The translations under genes were made by a program, and so were the position numbers. The notes beneath the pieces are model-generated. The model worked only from the letters and a program-made list of their open reading frames with translations, searched no databases and was not told the origin of the DNA. From Candidatus Melainabacteria bacterium (lineage in GTDB: Bacteria > Cyanobacteriota > Vampirovibrionia > Obscuribacterales > Obscuribacteraceae): 64,000 nucleotides of DNA. How positions within the stretch are numbered: the stretch's first letter is position 1; each line of letters begins with the position of its first letter. The stretch is taken from NCBI GenBank assembly GCA_016699165.1, contig CP064963.1, positions 2,728,001-2,792,000 on the forward strand, read 5' to 3'. Below are positions 52,191 to 61,621 of the stretch, one piece after another.

Positions 52191-53837
52191 ATGACAAAAA
52201 TGCAACCTGCCGAAGAAATGGCCAGCTTCCTCAATATTTTTCCTGCAGAAATAAAAGAGCAATTGGAAGCAGATCTAAATGGACTCTATGAAGTAGTCCT
52301 TGATCTAGGGCGCTTCCCCGAAGCACGTTACCAGGACAGAACAGCTGTAATTTTAGCTGAAACACCTACCACTCAGGCAGATCTTGAAGCCGCAGTGGCG
52401 ATGCTTGGCGAGTTTTCCGGCGACAATAGAGCAGGAATAGATCGCGCATTACATAGAATATCTTGCTTGAGAAATAGATCAGGAAAAATCATTGGTCTTA
52501 CATGTCGCGTGGGTAGAGCTATTTCGGGCACTATCAAAATTATTAGAGACTTAGTTGAAGCAAACAAATCAATTTTGTTTCTTGGACCCCCAGGTGTTGG
52601 CAAAACCACAAAACTTCGCGAAATGGCTCGTGTACTTGGTGATGAACTAGGCAAACGAGTAATTGTTATAGACACTTCAAACGAAATTGCAGGTGATGGT
52701 GATGTTCCTCACGCAGCAATTGGTCGCTCACGTCGCATGCAAGTCCCGCACCCCGACAAGCAACACGCCGTTATGATTGAAGCCGTGGAAAACCACACGC
52801 CCGAAGTAATTATTATTGACGAAATTGGAACCGAGCAAGAAGCACAGGCTGCGAGAACTATTGCCGAGCGTGGAGTGATGCTAATAGGCACCGCTCATGG
52901 TAACTCGCTAGAAAACCTTCTTCGAAACCCTGTACTAGTCGACCTAATCGGTGGAATCGAAACAGTTACTCTTGGCGATGATGAAGCACGAAGACGTGGC
53001 TCACAAAAGACCGTACTAGAACGCGCATCAGAACCCACTTTCGATGTTTGTATAGAAATTCTAGATAAACAAACATTAGCCGTTCACCGCAATGTCGGAG
53101 AAGCTGTAGACCAGCTCCTTCGAGGCTGGAAAATTCATCCCGAAATCAGACGTCGCGACGATGAGACCGGCGAAGTTTCTGTAGTACCAGTACCAGAAAC
53201 AGTCAAACTAGCTGCTGATGCCGCTTTCGCTTCAGCAACAGGTTCGGGCGATCAAAGCAGCATGATCATGAACATGGCTATGAACAGCCCGCAAAACCCA
53301 AATATGATGGAATATGGAAACGACAACTACTTAAAAGTCTATCCTTATGCCGTCAGTAAAGGTCTGCTTGAGCGAGTAGTTAAGACACTTCAAATTCCAG
53401 TGGAAGTGGTGAAATCAATCGACGAAGCAGATGCCATTTTGGCACTTAAAAGTTACGCCCGCGCCGGAGCAAAAATTTACTCTTTAGCCGAAGCACGCAA
53501 AATTCCAGTGTATGTAGCCAAAAGCAATAACCTTCCACAAATTCAAAAAGTGCTCCAAGAAGCCTTACACCTGGCGCCCGAAATTGGATCGGTCGATATC
53601 GAAAACGACATCGACGAAACAGAACTAGCTCTAGAAGAGGCTAGACAAGCCATCACTCGCGTGATGGACAGACTTGAGCCTATGGAATTATCGCCAAGAC
53701 GCGCTTATATTCGCAGATTGCAACACCAATTGGTAGAGCGATTTAACCTGAGCAGTCGCAGTATCGGCGACGAGCCCATGCGAAGACTGCGCATTTTGCC
53801 ACCGACAAATTCGCAATCGGCTTTGGGTTATATCTAA
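52191..53837 (+). CDS. ycf45: R3H-domain AAA ATPase (Ycf45 / SpoIIIAA-like)
   Basis: 548 residues from ATG 52191 (CGGAG upstream; the open frame from 52158 lacks a site). An N-terminal region is followed by the ATPase with Walker A (FLGPPGVGKTTKLREMARVL), Walker B (VIIIDEIGTEQEAQAAR) and a sensor-like IGTAHG. After an Asn/Met-rich linker comes a region with YLKVYPYAVSKGLLERVVK and a C-terminal R3H nucleic-acid-binding segment (RRAYIRRLQHQLVERFNLSS). The family occurs in cyanobacteria and plastids (Ycf45), with a distant homologue in spore formers. It probably acts on single-stranded nucleic acid. This is one of the main taxonomic hints in the window. Confidence 0.88.
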   Translation: MTKMQPAEEMASFLNIFPAEIKEQLEADLNGLYEVVLDLGRFPEARYQDRTAVILAETPTTQADLEAAVAMLGEFSGDNRAGIDRALHRISCLRNRSGKIIGLTCRVGRAISGTIKIIRDLVEANKSILFLGPPGVGKTTKLREMARVLGDELGKRVIVIDTSNEIAGDGDVPHAAIGRSRRMQVPHPDKQHAVMIEAVENHTPEVIIIDEIGTEQEAQAARTIAERGVMLIGTAHGNSLENLLRNPVLVDLIGGIETVTLGDDEARRRGSQKTVLERASEPTFDVCIEILDKQTLAVHRNVGEAVDQLLRGWKIHPEIRRRDDETGEVSVVPVPETVKLAADAAFASATGSGDQSSMIMNMAMNSPQNPNMMEYGNDNYLKVYPYAVSKGLLERVVKTLQIPVEVVKSIDEADAILALKSYARAGAKIYSLAEARKIPVYVAKSNNLPQIQKVLQEALHLAPEIGSVDIENDIDETELALEEARQAITRVMDRLEPMELSPRRAYIRRLQHQLVERFNLSSRSIGDEPMRRLRILPPTNSQSALGYI

Positions 53838-54184
53838 GCTCCGGTCTGGATTTCTTCCGCCAAACTCTGAATATGTAGTTGAATAGCCTGCATTTGTTTG
53901 TGGTTATAGTCCAGCGCGCGCATTATGTCTTCGACAGTGCCAAACTCAATAAGACGTCTGGTCTGTTCTTCCATTAAAGCAATATTTTCGGCAAGGGCTT
54001 CTTCAATGCCTTTAGCGGGATTTTGGCTCAGTCCCTCTAGTGTCCAGTCTAAATCTAACATTGGAATTGCCGCTTCTTCGCCTTCAGTAACTGGGGTGCC
54101 TTGGTTGACGGTGGTCTCTTTTTCGCTGTTTGCATTACAATCAGAGCCGTCTGACGAGCTGCTTTTTTCTTCACTATTGCCCAT
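53834..54184 (-). CDS. Acidic protein convergent with ycf45, unknown
   Basis: 116 residues from ATG 54184 (AAAGGA upstream). The Ser/Glu/Asn-rich disordered N-terminus (1-35) is followed by a helical part (WTLEGLSQNPAKGIEEALAE, DYNHKQMQAIQLHIQSLAEE), likely coiled coil. Its stop overlaps the stop of the convergent ycf45 gene by four bases. It is 102 bases downstream of the RHH-type gene 54287 on the same strand and possibly co-transcribed. Unknown family. Confidence 0.6.
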   Translation of the reverse strand: MGNSEEKSSSSDGSDCNANSEKETTVNQGTPVTEGEEAAIPMLDLDWTLEGLSQNPAKGIEEALAENIALMEEQTRRLIEFGTVEDIMRALDYNHKQMQAIQLHIQSLAEEIQTGA

Positions 54185-54286
54185 AGCAACGATCCTTTTT
54201 TCGCTCGTCCCTTTCTTTAAATACCACGAAAATCGTCCGTTGTGTCGTCGTATTTCTATCCTGCACTACGTAGAAATCGCAATTTT

Positions 54287-55321
54287 TCACTTTTTTCTTT
54301 TCTTTGGAGGTGGTCCAAAACCGCTTGGTGGTGAGGGTTGATCCTCGTCTGTGTCGGGCTCTTGCTCTTGTTCTAACGCTTTAGCTTTTTTCTCAGGCAT
54401 GTCTTTTAATTGTGGTTTGACGAAATCTGAAGTGATCTTACTAGCAGTTTTTTCTTCCAGGATTTTTACCAGACCTTCATCCAAAATATCGACCAGCGGA
54501 TCGTCTGCTGCAAGTGGTTCAATTTGATTGTCCGGTACAGGAGATACGCCCGAAAAAGGAACCTGAGCAAAGGCTTCATCAGCCAAACGTTCTAATTCGT
54601 CCTCAATACTTTTAGCAGCTTGAATTGCTTCCTCTGCAGTTTGAGGCTTGATTCTAAAATCGACTTTTCTCTCTTTTGGTTCGATTTCAGATTGAACTTC
54701 TGGTGCAGGATCTTCAGATTTTACCAAGAGACTGCCAGGATTTGGGTCTGGCACTGGATCTGGAACTGGTGGCGGAAGTGATTCTGGAGCAGATTCATTG
54801 ACTGGTACTGGCACAGAAATTTTTTCTGGCTCCGGTGGTGGCAGCAACGAATCAAGCGTTAGTTCAAATTCTCCATCGGGTGAAGGAGAAGGCGAAGACG
54901 TAGAAGGCAACGTCACTCCCAACTGATTGAAGACAGTTTCAGCTGAAAGATAGACTGGTTGTGATGGCGTTGCATTGTAGTCATTCTGCAAAATGGTTTC
55001 GAACTTAAAGGAGATAAGATCGTCGCGAATATCTTCTACTGGTGCGGTTCCCGTGACGTAACCGCTAATTTCTCCAGTTTCTAAAAGCTGTTGTAATTCT
55101 CTATGCATGCGATTTATGGTCTCGCCAAGCTGAGTCAAGTCAACCGTGTGCTCGGTATCATATGTGGTATCAAAACGCCGACTGGAATTGCGCATACCCA
55201 GAAAGGTAAGCAAACGAGTGTGGAGAAATTGTCCAATAGAAGTGGTGCCCGCCATTTTAGCTAGGCGCTGAATTTCTCTGTACTCTTCCGGGTTTAAAGT
55301 TATGACGATTTGATGTTGCAT
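54287..55321 (-). CDS. Ribbon-helix-helix-like protein with long proline-rich tail
   Basis: 344 residues from ATG 55321 (GGAGG upstream). Residues 1-45 (QIVITLNPEEYREIQRLAKM, GTTSIGQFLHTRLLTFLG) have the strand-helix-helix pattern of CopG/Arc-type DNA-binding domains. Residues about 140-225 are Pro/Ser-rich with PDPVPDPNP-type repeats, followed by an acidic helical region and a basic KKRKK terminus. The N-terminal domain suggests a DNA-binding regulator; the disordered tail is unusual for such small regulators. No partner toxin gene is apparent. Confidence 0.6.
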   Translation of the reverse strand: MQHQIVITLNPEEYREIQRLAKMAGTTSIGQFLHTRLLTFLGMRNSSRRFDTTYDTEHTVDLTQLGETINRMHRELQQLLETGEISGYVTGTAPVEDIRDDLISFKFETILQNDYNATPSQPVYLSAETVFNQLGVTLPSTSSPSPSPDGEFELTLDSLLPPPEPEKISVPVPVNESAPESLPPPVPDPVPDPNPGSLLVKSEDPAPEVQSEIEPKERKVDFRIKPQTAEEAIQAAKSIEDELERLADEAFAQVPFSGVSPVPDNQIEPLAADDPLVDILDEGLVKILEEKTASKITSDFVKPQLKDMPEKKAKALEQEQEPDTDEDQPSPPSGFGPPPKKRKK

Positions 55322-55506
55322 TTATCCTCCATTTTAAATGTGCCCGCTAGGAAAAAAACTCTTTACTATTTTTTATAATAGAAAGAACAAAACAAAAAAG
55401 GAGAGTGCCAACCCTAGGTTTAAAACTCAGAATGTTAAAGCTAAAAAGGTGCCAAAAAGTACGAAAAGGCTAAGTAATTAATTGATCTATTAAGCTCTTA
55501 TACTAA

Positions 55507-55516
55507 CTGCGCTAAC
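55507..55516. promoter_or_regulatory. CTGCGCTAAC motif upstream of gene 54287
   Basis: CTGCGCTAACTTTTAAACC followed by AAAGATTAAA; same core as 50559-50568 and similar to 58495-58504. Confidence 0.4.
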
Positions 55517-55561
55517 TTTTAAACCAAAGATTAAATGCGCGTAACGATCTTCGCATAGCTA

Positions 55562-55592
55562 GGAGAGGAGCCCTTATAGAGCTACCTCTCCC
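55562..55592 (-). terminator. Hairpin after adk
   Basis: GGAGAGG-AGC / GCT-CCTCTCC arms 14 bases past the adk stop; no T-run. Confidence 0.65.
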
Positions 55593-55605
55593 GCTGGTGC
55601 GTCGA

Positions 55606-56337
55606 TTACCGCTTGGAGCTTGCAAGCACCGCCGATTTCACGTTGGCCAGAACTTGCGCCGGCGTGTTTTTGTTAGTGGTGTGAATCGACCACAATCCAC
55701 CAACCTCGCCATAGTAAGCAAGTATGGGAGCTTGAGCTGCTCGATATTCGACCAATCGAGCAAGCACCACTTCTGGCTTGTCGTCGGCACGCTGCATGAG
55801 CGCGCTCTGGCACTTGTCGCAAACACCCTCGGTCTTTGGCGGGTTGAATGTGACATGGTAAGTGGTGCCGCAAGAAGTATTCGAGCAGACCCGACGACCG
55901 GAAAGTCGTTCGATGATGTCTGCTTCAGGCACTTCAAGCTGAACAGCGACGGTGAGCCGTGTGTGCCACTTGCCAAACAAGGCCGTCAGCCATTCGGCTT
56001 GAGCCCTTGTGCGTGGGAATCCATCAAGGATTGCGCCACGCCAGTTGGCAGGGCGTTCAAGCTCTTGTTCGAGGAGCTTGAAGACAATCTCGTCGGGGAC
56101 GAGCTTGCCCGCTTTCATGATCTTTTCGATGCTCTGACCTAGCGGCGTCTTTTTCTCGACTTCGCGTCGCATCAAAGCACCGGTGGAAAGATGGGCAAGA
56201 CCTAGCTCAGGAGCAAGAGTCTGGGCCACAGTTCCTTTGCCCGCACCAGGTCCGCCCATGAGGGTGACATAGATTGGGCGACGGAACAGAAAGACCAGAG
56301 AACGAGCGAATCCGATTAGAAATCGCGTGATTTTCAT
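55606..56337 (-). CDS. adk: Adenylate kinase with zinc lid and N-terminal hydrophobic extension
   Basis: 243 residues. P-loop MGGPGAGKGT (27-36), the STGALMRREV AMP-site segment, ILDGFPRTRAQAEWL, and a four-Cys zinc lid (CSNTSCG...CDKCQ). It interconverts ATP, AMP and ADP. The first 22 residues (FLIGFARSLVFLFRRPIY) are hydrophobic and precede the usual enzyme start, which may anchor it at the membrane or reflect an over-long start call. No Met lies between residue 1 and the P-loop strand except just before GGPG, so the extension is probably real. Confidence 0.9.
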   Translation of the reverse strand: MKITRFLIGFARSLVFLFRRPIYVTLMGGPGAGKGTVAQTLAPELGLAHLSTGALMRREVEKKTPLGQSIEKIMKAGKLVPDEIVFKLLEQELERPANWRGAILDGFPRTRAQAEWLTALFGKWHTRLTVAVQLEVPEADIIERLSGRRVCSNTSCGTTYHVTFNPPKTEGVCDKCQSALMQRADDKPEVVLARLVEYRAAQAPILAYYGEVGGLWSIHTTNKNTPAQVLANVKSAVLASSKR

Positions 56338-56589
56338 AACAAGACTTTCTGGTTATGGGGTTGCAGGGTTGTAGAACTACTAGTCAAGCGGGCTCAAGTT
56401 GCCAGATTTGCAATATCGGCTGCTCGATTAGCAGGGGTAAAACTCAGAGATAGAAACTAATTTGGGATTCTTGGGAAGAAAAGAGAGATAGTGAAAGCTA
56501 TAAACATGTAGAATTCATCAAGACTATGAAATCGCTTAGTGCGTTTTCAAGCACATGAAATAGAAGATAGATTATTTGCAGCGAATCTT

Positions 56590-57972
56590 ATGAATTTCCA
56601 GGAAGCTATTGACTACATTCAATCATTTCCTGACATGGAAAGAGCCACTTTTGGTGCTCGCGGCCCGACCATGGGTTTGCCTTCCATGCTGTCGCTCCTT
56701 GAGCGAATGGGAAATCCTCATATTGGCAGAAACACAATCCATGTAGCTGGCTCGAAAGGCAAGGGCAGCACTACTGCAATGATCACTCGCATTCTGGAAG
56801 AAGCGGGGCTGAAAACTTCTACTTTTACCAGTCCTCATTTTCACGATTACAGAGAACGCATCGCCATTGGTGGCATTCCGGTCTCAGAAGAATTATTTGC
56901 CAAAGGAGTCGCACAACTCAAGCCAATCTTCGAAGCAGAAAAAGCTGCTGGCAACGGTTCGCTTGCCACTTTTGGTTTATTGACTGCGTTATTTTTCCAT
57001 CTCACAGCCAACGCTCAGCCTAAAGTAGAGTGGCAAATAGTCGAAGTCGGCCTTGGTGGTCGCTATGACGTCACCAATGTTTTTTCAAGCAAAGAATTGG
57101 CAATCATTACTCCAATAAGCCTCGAACACGTTGAAGTGCTTGGCTCGACCCAGACCGAAATTGCAGCCAACAAAGCAGGAATAATCGTTCCAAAATGCAC
57201 AGCCATAATGGCATTGCAAAAAGACTCTGGAGCGAAAACGGCTATTGGGCGTCGTTGTCGCGAAGTTCAAGCTAATTTTGTCGATGTCGCTAAAGCGTAC
57301 AAAACAAGAATTACCAATTTTGATCTTAATGGTCAAACTTTCTTGATGGAATCACCTAATGGCAGTCATGAATTTTTTACGCCATTACTTGGCTCGCATC
57401 AAGTAACCAATGCTTCAACCGCTGCTGCTGCCGCTTTTGCTCTGGCTGAGCAAGGACATCCAATCACAGCAGAACATATCGCTAAAGGATTGAAGAAGAC
57501 TATTGTTCCTGGACGTTTTGAAATATTGTCTGGCGAACCTGGAAAAGATGACGGTCCAGTGATTGTGGCAGACAGCGCACACAACCACGAATCAGCTCAG
57601 GCTCTTGCTCTAACTTTAAAAAGCGTGCTTGGAGTGGAATCGTGCATTTTCGTTTTAGGACTGAGTGCAGACAAAAACGTAAGCGCAGTTTGGAAAGAAT
57701 TAAATCCGCTCTGTCGTTTATGCGTTACTACAAAATCAAAAAATCCTCGTTCATTCGATCCTAGCGAAATTGCAGATGTAGTGAGCACTTTGCAAAGCAA
57801 CGAAGCCAAAATCATTGTGAGCGATAGTGTCACAGATGGTATCGACCAAGCGAAAAAATTAGCACGCAACGGCGAAGTCATTTGCATTACTGGTTCTATT
57901 TACGTTGTAGGCGAAGCCCGAGAATACCTGCTTAAAGAGAAAGCGAAAGAATCACTACAGCTCCAGCGGTAG
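56590..57972 (+). CDS. folC: Dihydrofolate / folylpolyglutamate synthase
   Basis: 460 residues. The start is taken at ATG 56590 (MNFQEAIDYIQSFPD), the usual beginning of FolC; a GTG at 56539 would add 17 unlike residues. The Mur-ligase-type P-loop VAGSKGKGST lies at 52-61. Further motifs are FTSPHFHDYRERI, VEVGLGGRYDVTNVF and VADSAHNHESAQAL (FolC DxAHN motif). It adds glutamate to dihydropteroate or folates using ATP. It is convergent with the lipoprotein gene 57975, leaving only two bases between stops. Confidence 0.88.
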   Translation: MNFQEAIDYIQSFPDMERATFGARGPTMGLPSMLSLLERMGNPHIGRNTIHVAGSKGKGSTTAMITRILEEAGLKTSTFTSPHFHDYRERIAIGGIPVSEELFAKGVAQLKPIFEAEKAAGNGSLATFGLLTALFFHLTANAQPKVEWQIVEVGLGGRYDVTNVFSSKELAIITPISLEHVEVLGSTQTEIAANKAGIIVPKCTAIMALQKDSGAKTAIGRRCREVQANFVDVAKAYKTRITNFDLNGQTFLMESPNGSHEFFTPLLGSHQVTNASTAAAAAFALAEQGHPITAEHIAKGLKKTIVPGRFEILSGEPGKDDGPVIVADSAHNHESAQALALTLKSVLGVESCIFVLGLSADKNVSAVWKELNPLCRLCVTTKSKNPRSFDPSEIADVVSTLQSNEAKIIVSDSVTDGIDQAKKLARNGEVICITGSIYVVGEAREYLLKEKAKESLQLQR

Positions 57973-57974
57973 TA

Positions 57975-58412
57975 TCACTGTTGCTCTATGGTGAGTAGCG
58001 CTTTTTTGATGTAATCTTCGACTTGCATTTTATCGCGCAAGCCTAAGAGCGGCATGATTGATTTGTTTTTCTGGGAAAATACACGCAGAGTTGGAAAACT
58101 ATCAACCTGATAGGTCTTGGTCAAACTAGGATTCTCATCTCCATTTACTCTCACAAATTTCATTTTATCGTGATATTTTATGGCTAGTTCATCAACGATG
58201 GCCGATACCGAATCGCAATGTCCGCTTGTTGAGGAAAAGAAATCTACTAGCACCGGCTTCTCGCTTTTAGCAATCACTCCGCTCGAATTGAGATCAGTTG
58301 CCACTTCGACGAATTCTGATTTCATTTCAGTACGAGAAGGTGCTTCGCATCCAGTTATTATTGCCATCAAGCACGGCAATAAAATTAGAGAAGTAAGAGG
58401 GCGTAATTTCAT
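57975..58412 (-). CDS. Thioredoxin-like lipoprotein with a single active-site Cys
   Basis: 145 residues. Signal sequence with lipobox IITGC (Cys at about 21). A thioredoxin fold follows: LVDFFSSTSGHCDSVSAIVD in place of VDFWAxWCGPC, so only the second active-site Cys remains (SGHC), and the cis-Pro is in VDSFPTLRVF. A lone C-terminal Cys rarely supports dithiol exchange; it may act as a monothiol or binding protein. Lipidation would hold it at the outer face of the membrane. Confidence 0.75.
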   Translation of the reverse strand: MKLRPLTSLILLPCLMAIITGCEAPSRTEMKSEFVEVATDLNSSGVIAKSEKPVLVDFFSSTSGHCDSVSAIVDELAIKYHDKMKFVRVNGDENPSLTKTYQVDSFPTLRVFSQKNKSIMPLLGLRDKMQVEDYIKKALLTIEQQ

Positions 58413-58832
58413 GAATAGGCTCCGGGAATTCCAGCTGGCAAAAAAGCATCTAGACTAAATATGCGCTTTTTATAATCTGTATAGATTATCGTATCTACGC
58501 TAACTTTCAACATGCTTGTTATAGAGACTAAATAAGCCTCGGTATGACGATTTTTAAGCTTTTAGAGCAAGAACAGTTACTTGCCCTTGTCTATGTGGTT
58601 ACTCATGAAAACCCTGTCTAGTTGAGTTCTTTTTAAGCAAGACTGTATTTAGTGCTTTTCTTAATTTGTTCGAGCATTACTTGAAATCCTAGGTTTAAGA
58701 CATCTTTCTCACCCACTAAGTTTCGGGTAATTTCGGCTCAAAGCCTCTTTATATCTCTAAACAAACCACATAGCACAGTCGTTCAAGACGACCGGGTTAT
58801 GTATCGCATCACCCTAACAAGGGAGTACACAA
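58413..58832 (+). promoter_or_regulatory. 420-base upstream region of the M16 protease gene
   Basis: No gene. CTACGCTAACTTTCAACATG at 58495 and AATAAGCCTCGG near 58530 are shared in type with regions upstream of 2869, 12594 and 33776. Confidence 0.45.
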
Positions 58833-61520
58833 ATGAAACTTTCACTCAAGGCGATTCGCCAGCGTGGATTCGAGAAGGTCGCCGAGCGCGATGGTATCGT
58901 TGAATATGTCTTCAAGCGTAACGGCCTGAAGGTGCTGCACGTCGAGAACCACAGCGTTCCGATCGTGACGACTTTGATTGTTTACAAAATCGGCTCTCGC
59001 AACGAAGCTGTCGGCTACACCGGCTCGACCCACTTCCTCGAACACATGATGTTCAAGGGCACCGACAAGCGCAATCCGCAAGACGGCACCGGCGTCACCG
59101 ACATTCTGGCTCCGATGGGTGCGGCGTTCAATGCCACCACGGCGATGGACCGCACCAACTACTTCGAGACCGCTCATCGCGACAATCGTCGCGCTCTCTT
59201 GGCCATGGAAGCCGACCGCATGCGCAATCTGCGTCTGCGCAAGGACGACCGTGACTCGGAGATGACTGTCGTTCGCAACGAACTCGAGAAGAACGATGGC
59301 AACATCATGGGCATCATGTACCAGAACATGTGGCGCAACGCGTTCCACATGCATCCGTATCACCACCCGGTGATCGGCTGGACGTCCGACATCGAGGGCG
59401 TTCCGCTCGAGCGCATGAAGGAATTCTACGACACCTACTACTGGCCCAACAATGCCACGCTCATCGTGGTCGGCGACTGCACCGTGGACGAACTGCTCAC
59501 GGATGTTCGCGCCGAGTTCGGCAAGATCTCGCGTTCGCCCAAGCCCATCCCCGAGGTCTACACCTCCGAGGAAGTGCAGGAAGGCGAGCGCCGTTACGTC
59601 ATCGAACGCGTCCACCCCTCTACGCCGCAAGTGTGGTTGGGTCACCGCATTCCCGAAGCTCGTCACCAGGACAACGCTGCCCTCAACATGCTCTCGGGCA
59701 TCCTGGGCAACGCTGGCGACCCCAACAGCCGCCTCTACAAGGCGCTGATCGAAACGGGCAAGGCGGTCACTTGCGGGGCGTCCAACCCCGACATGCGCGA
59801 CCCGGGTCTCTTCATGCTCAATGCCACCGCCGCTCCTGGCGTTGACATCACCGAGGTGGAGAAGATCCTCTTGCTCGAGGTCGAGCGCATCGCGCGCGAC
59901 GGTGTGACCGAAGCGGAAATGGCTCCTCACAAGGCCGCCGACCGCAAGCGTTTCATCCTGAGCCGCGACAGCTCGAAGGGCTTTGCTTCCTATCTCTGCG
60001 CTGGCGAGTCCGTTGCCGATTGGCAGTGGCTGCTCGACAGCAAGGATCTTTTCGCCGCCGTCACCCCCGAAGATGTGAAGGCTGCGGCCGGACACTACTT
60101 CGAGGCGCGCAATCGCACCGTCGGCGTTTTCAACCCGCTCAAGAAGCGCATCCAGAAGAAGCCGGAAGCCGCCACGCCCAAGCGCGTTGGCATCAAGCCG
60201 GCGACCGCCACCATCAGCGGTGCAACCGAGAAGCCGAAAGGGACTCTCGCTTCGCGGGTCAAGCGAACGGTTCTGCCCAACGGGCTGACCATCGTTGCGC
60301 TGGCTGCACCGGGCACCGGGACCGTATCGGTCTCCACCTCGGTCAAGGCCGGCAGCGCCTATGCTGAGTACGACAAAGAAATCGTACCCAACGCAGTCGG
60401 CGCTCTTCTCACCATGGGCAGCAAGAACCTCAGCAAAGAGGCGCTCGCTCACCGCATGGACGAAATGGGTTCTGGCATCGACTTTGGCGTGTCGCAGGAC
60501 ATGCTCAGCCTTGCCGGCACCTCGACCATCGTTTCGACCGACCTCAAGGACTTCCTCGGCGTCCTTGCCGAAGTGCTCCTGAACCCGGTCTTCGCCGAAT
60601 CGGATCTGAACATGATTAAGCCCATGTTCGGTTCGAGCATTCATCGCTCGGCGGCCGATACCGATGCGCAAGCGTCGGCCATCCTCAGCCGCGAACTCTA
60701 CGAAAAGGGCAACCCGTTCTACCAGAAGACGACCGACGAACTTCTCGCCGAGCTGCCTCTGATGAGCGTGGATGATTGCAAGGCTTTCTACGCCAAGCAC
60801 TTCTCCCCCAAGTCGACTTCCATCACCATCGCCGGCGACTTCGATGCCGACAAGGTTCTCGAACTCATCCCTGATGAACTCAAGAACTGGACCGGTCCGG
60901 ACGCCGTGGTGCTTTCAATCAATCCGGCAACCGTCAAGGTTATCGACAAGGCTCGGCGCATCGATGTTCCGATGCCCGACAAGAAGAGCGTGTCCATCAT
61001 CGTCGGCATGCCGGCGGATATCTCGCGCTTCGCCACTGACTTCTACGCTGCCCGGCTGGCGAACAACGCCCTGGGATTCGACACCATCGGCAACCGCCTG
61101 GGCAAGGTCATCCGCGTCAAGGAAGGCCTCACCTACGGCGTCAACTGCTCCTTCGGCAACCCGGCCCTTGCAGGCGCTCCCTGGACCCTTGACCTCACGG
61201 TCAATCCGGAGAACGTCGAAAAGGCGCTTGGTCTCATCGAAGACATCGTGGCCGACTATGTGGCTTCCGGTGTCACCGAGGGCAAGGAGCTGAATACCGA
61301 GAAAGGTCGTGCCTACGGATCGGTCATCGTCGGGATGGAGTCCACTCGCGGCATCGCGCAGACTCTTTCTTCGTTCAATTTGCTCGGTCTGCCGGTTTCG
61401 ATCATCGACGATCTGAAAACCAAGTACGACACCGTCACGAAGGCTGAAGTCGACGCGGCTATCCGCAAGTACTTCGACCTCTCCAAGGCGGTGACCGTGG
61501 TCGTCGGCACCAAGCCCTAA
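58833..61520 (+). CDS. M16 (insulinase/pitrilysin) zinc protease, two-halved
   Basis: 895 residues from ATG 58833 (AAGGGAG upstream). The N-terminal half holds the inverted zinc motif HFLEH (67-71) with the distal Glu in VVRNELEKN (about 150), so it is catalytic. The C-terminal half (from about 480, VKRTVLPNGLTIVALAAPGT) repeats the fold but lacks HxxEH; it forms the other wall of the chamber. There is no obvious signal peptide, which suggests cytoplasmic action on peptides. Very GC-rich codon use and a long leader imply high expression. Single-chain double-domain architecture. Confidence 0.9.
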   Translation: MKLSLKAIRQRGFEKVAERDGIVEYVFKRNGLKVLHVENHSVPIVTTLIVYKIGSRNEAVGYTGSTHFLEHMMFKGTDKRNPQDGTGVTDILAPMGAAFNATTAMDRTNYFETAHRDNRRALLAMEADRMRNLRLRKDDRDSEMTVVRNELEKNDGNIMGIMYQNMWRNAFHMHPYHHPVIGWTSDIEGVPLERMKEFYDTYYWPNNATLIVVGDCTVDELLTDVRAEFGKISRSPKPIPEVYTSEEVQEGERRYVIERVHPSTPQVWLGHRIPEARHQDNAALNMLSGILGNAGDPNSRLYKALIETGKAVTCGASNPDMRDPGLFMLNATAAPGVDITEVEKILLLEVERIARDGVTEAEMAPHKAADRKRFILSRDSSKGFASYLCAGESVADWQWLLDSKDLFAAVTPEDVKAAAGHYFEARNRTVGVFNPLKKRIQKKPEAATPKRVGIKPATATISGATEKPKGTLASRVKRTVLPNGLTIVALAAPGTGTVSVSTSVKAGSAYAEYDKEIVPNAVGALLTMGSKNLSKEALAHRMDEMGSGIDFGVSQDMLSLAGTSTIVSTDLKDFLGVLAEVLLNPVFAESDLNMIKPMFGSSIHRSAADTDAQASAILSRELYEKGNPFYQKTTDELLAELPLMSVDDCKAFYAKHFSPKSTSITIAGDFDADKVLELIPDELKNWTGPDAVVLSINPATVKVIDKARRIDVPMPDKKSVSIIVGMPADISRFATDFYAARLANNALGFDTIGNRLGKVIRVKEGLTYGVNCSFGNPALAGAPWTLDLTVNPENVEKALGLIEDIVADYVASGVTEGKELNTEKGRAYGSVIVGMESTRGIAQTLSSFNLLGLPVSIIDDLKTKYDTVTKAEVDAAIRKYFDLSKAVTVVVGTKP

Positions 61521-61621
61521 TCGGCGAGCCGACTGACTTAGTTTGAACTAGGTTGGGGCGGGAGTTTGTTCTTACAAGAGCGCTCTCGCCCTTTCCTCCA
61601 GCCTCTACAGAAAGGCTTCTC

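Noticed and set aside
58842..60800. 652-codon minus-strand frame opposite the M16 protease
   Set aside because: Antisense shadow of a strongly codon-biased gene; no motif or ribosome site.
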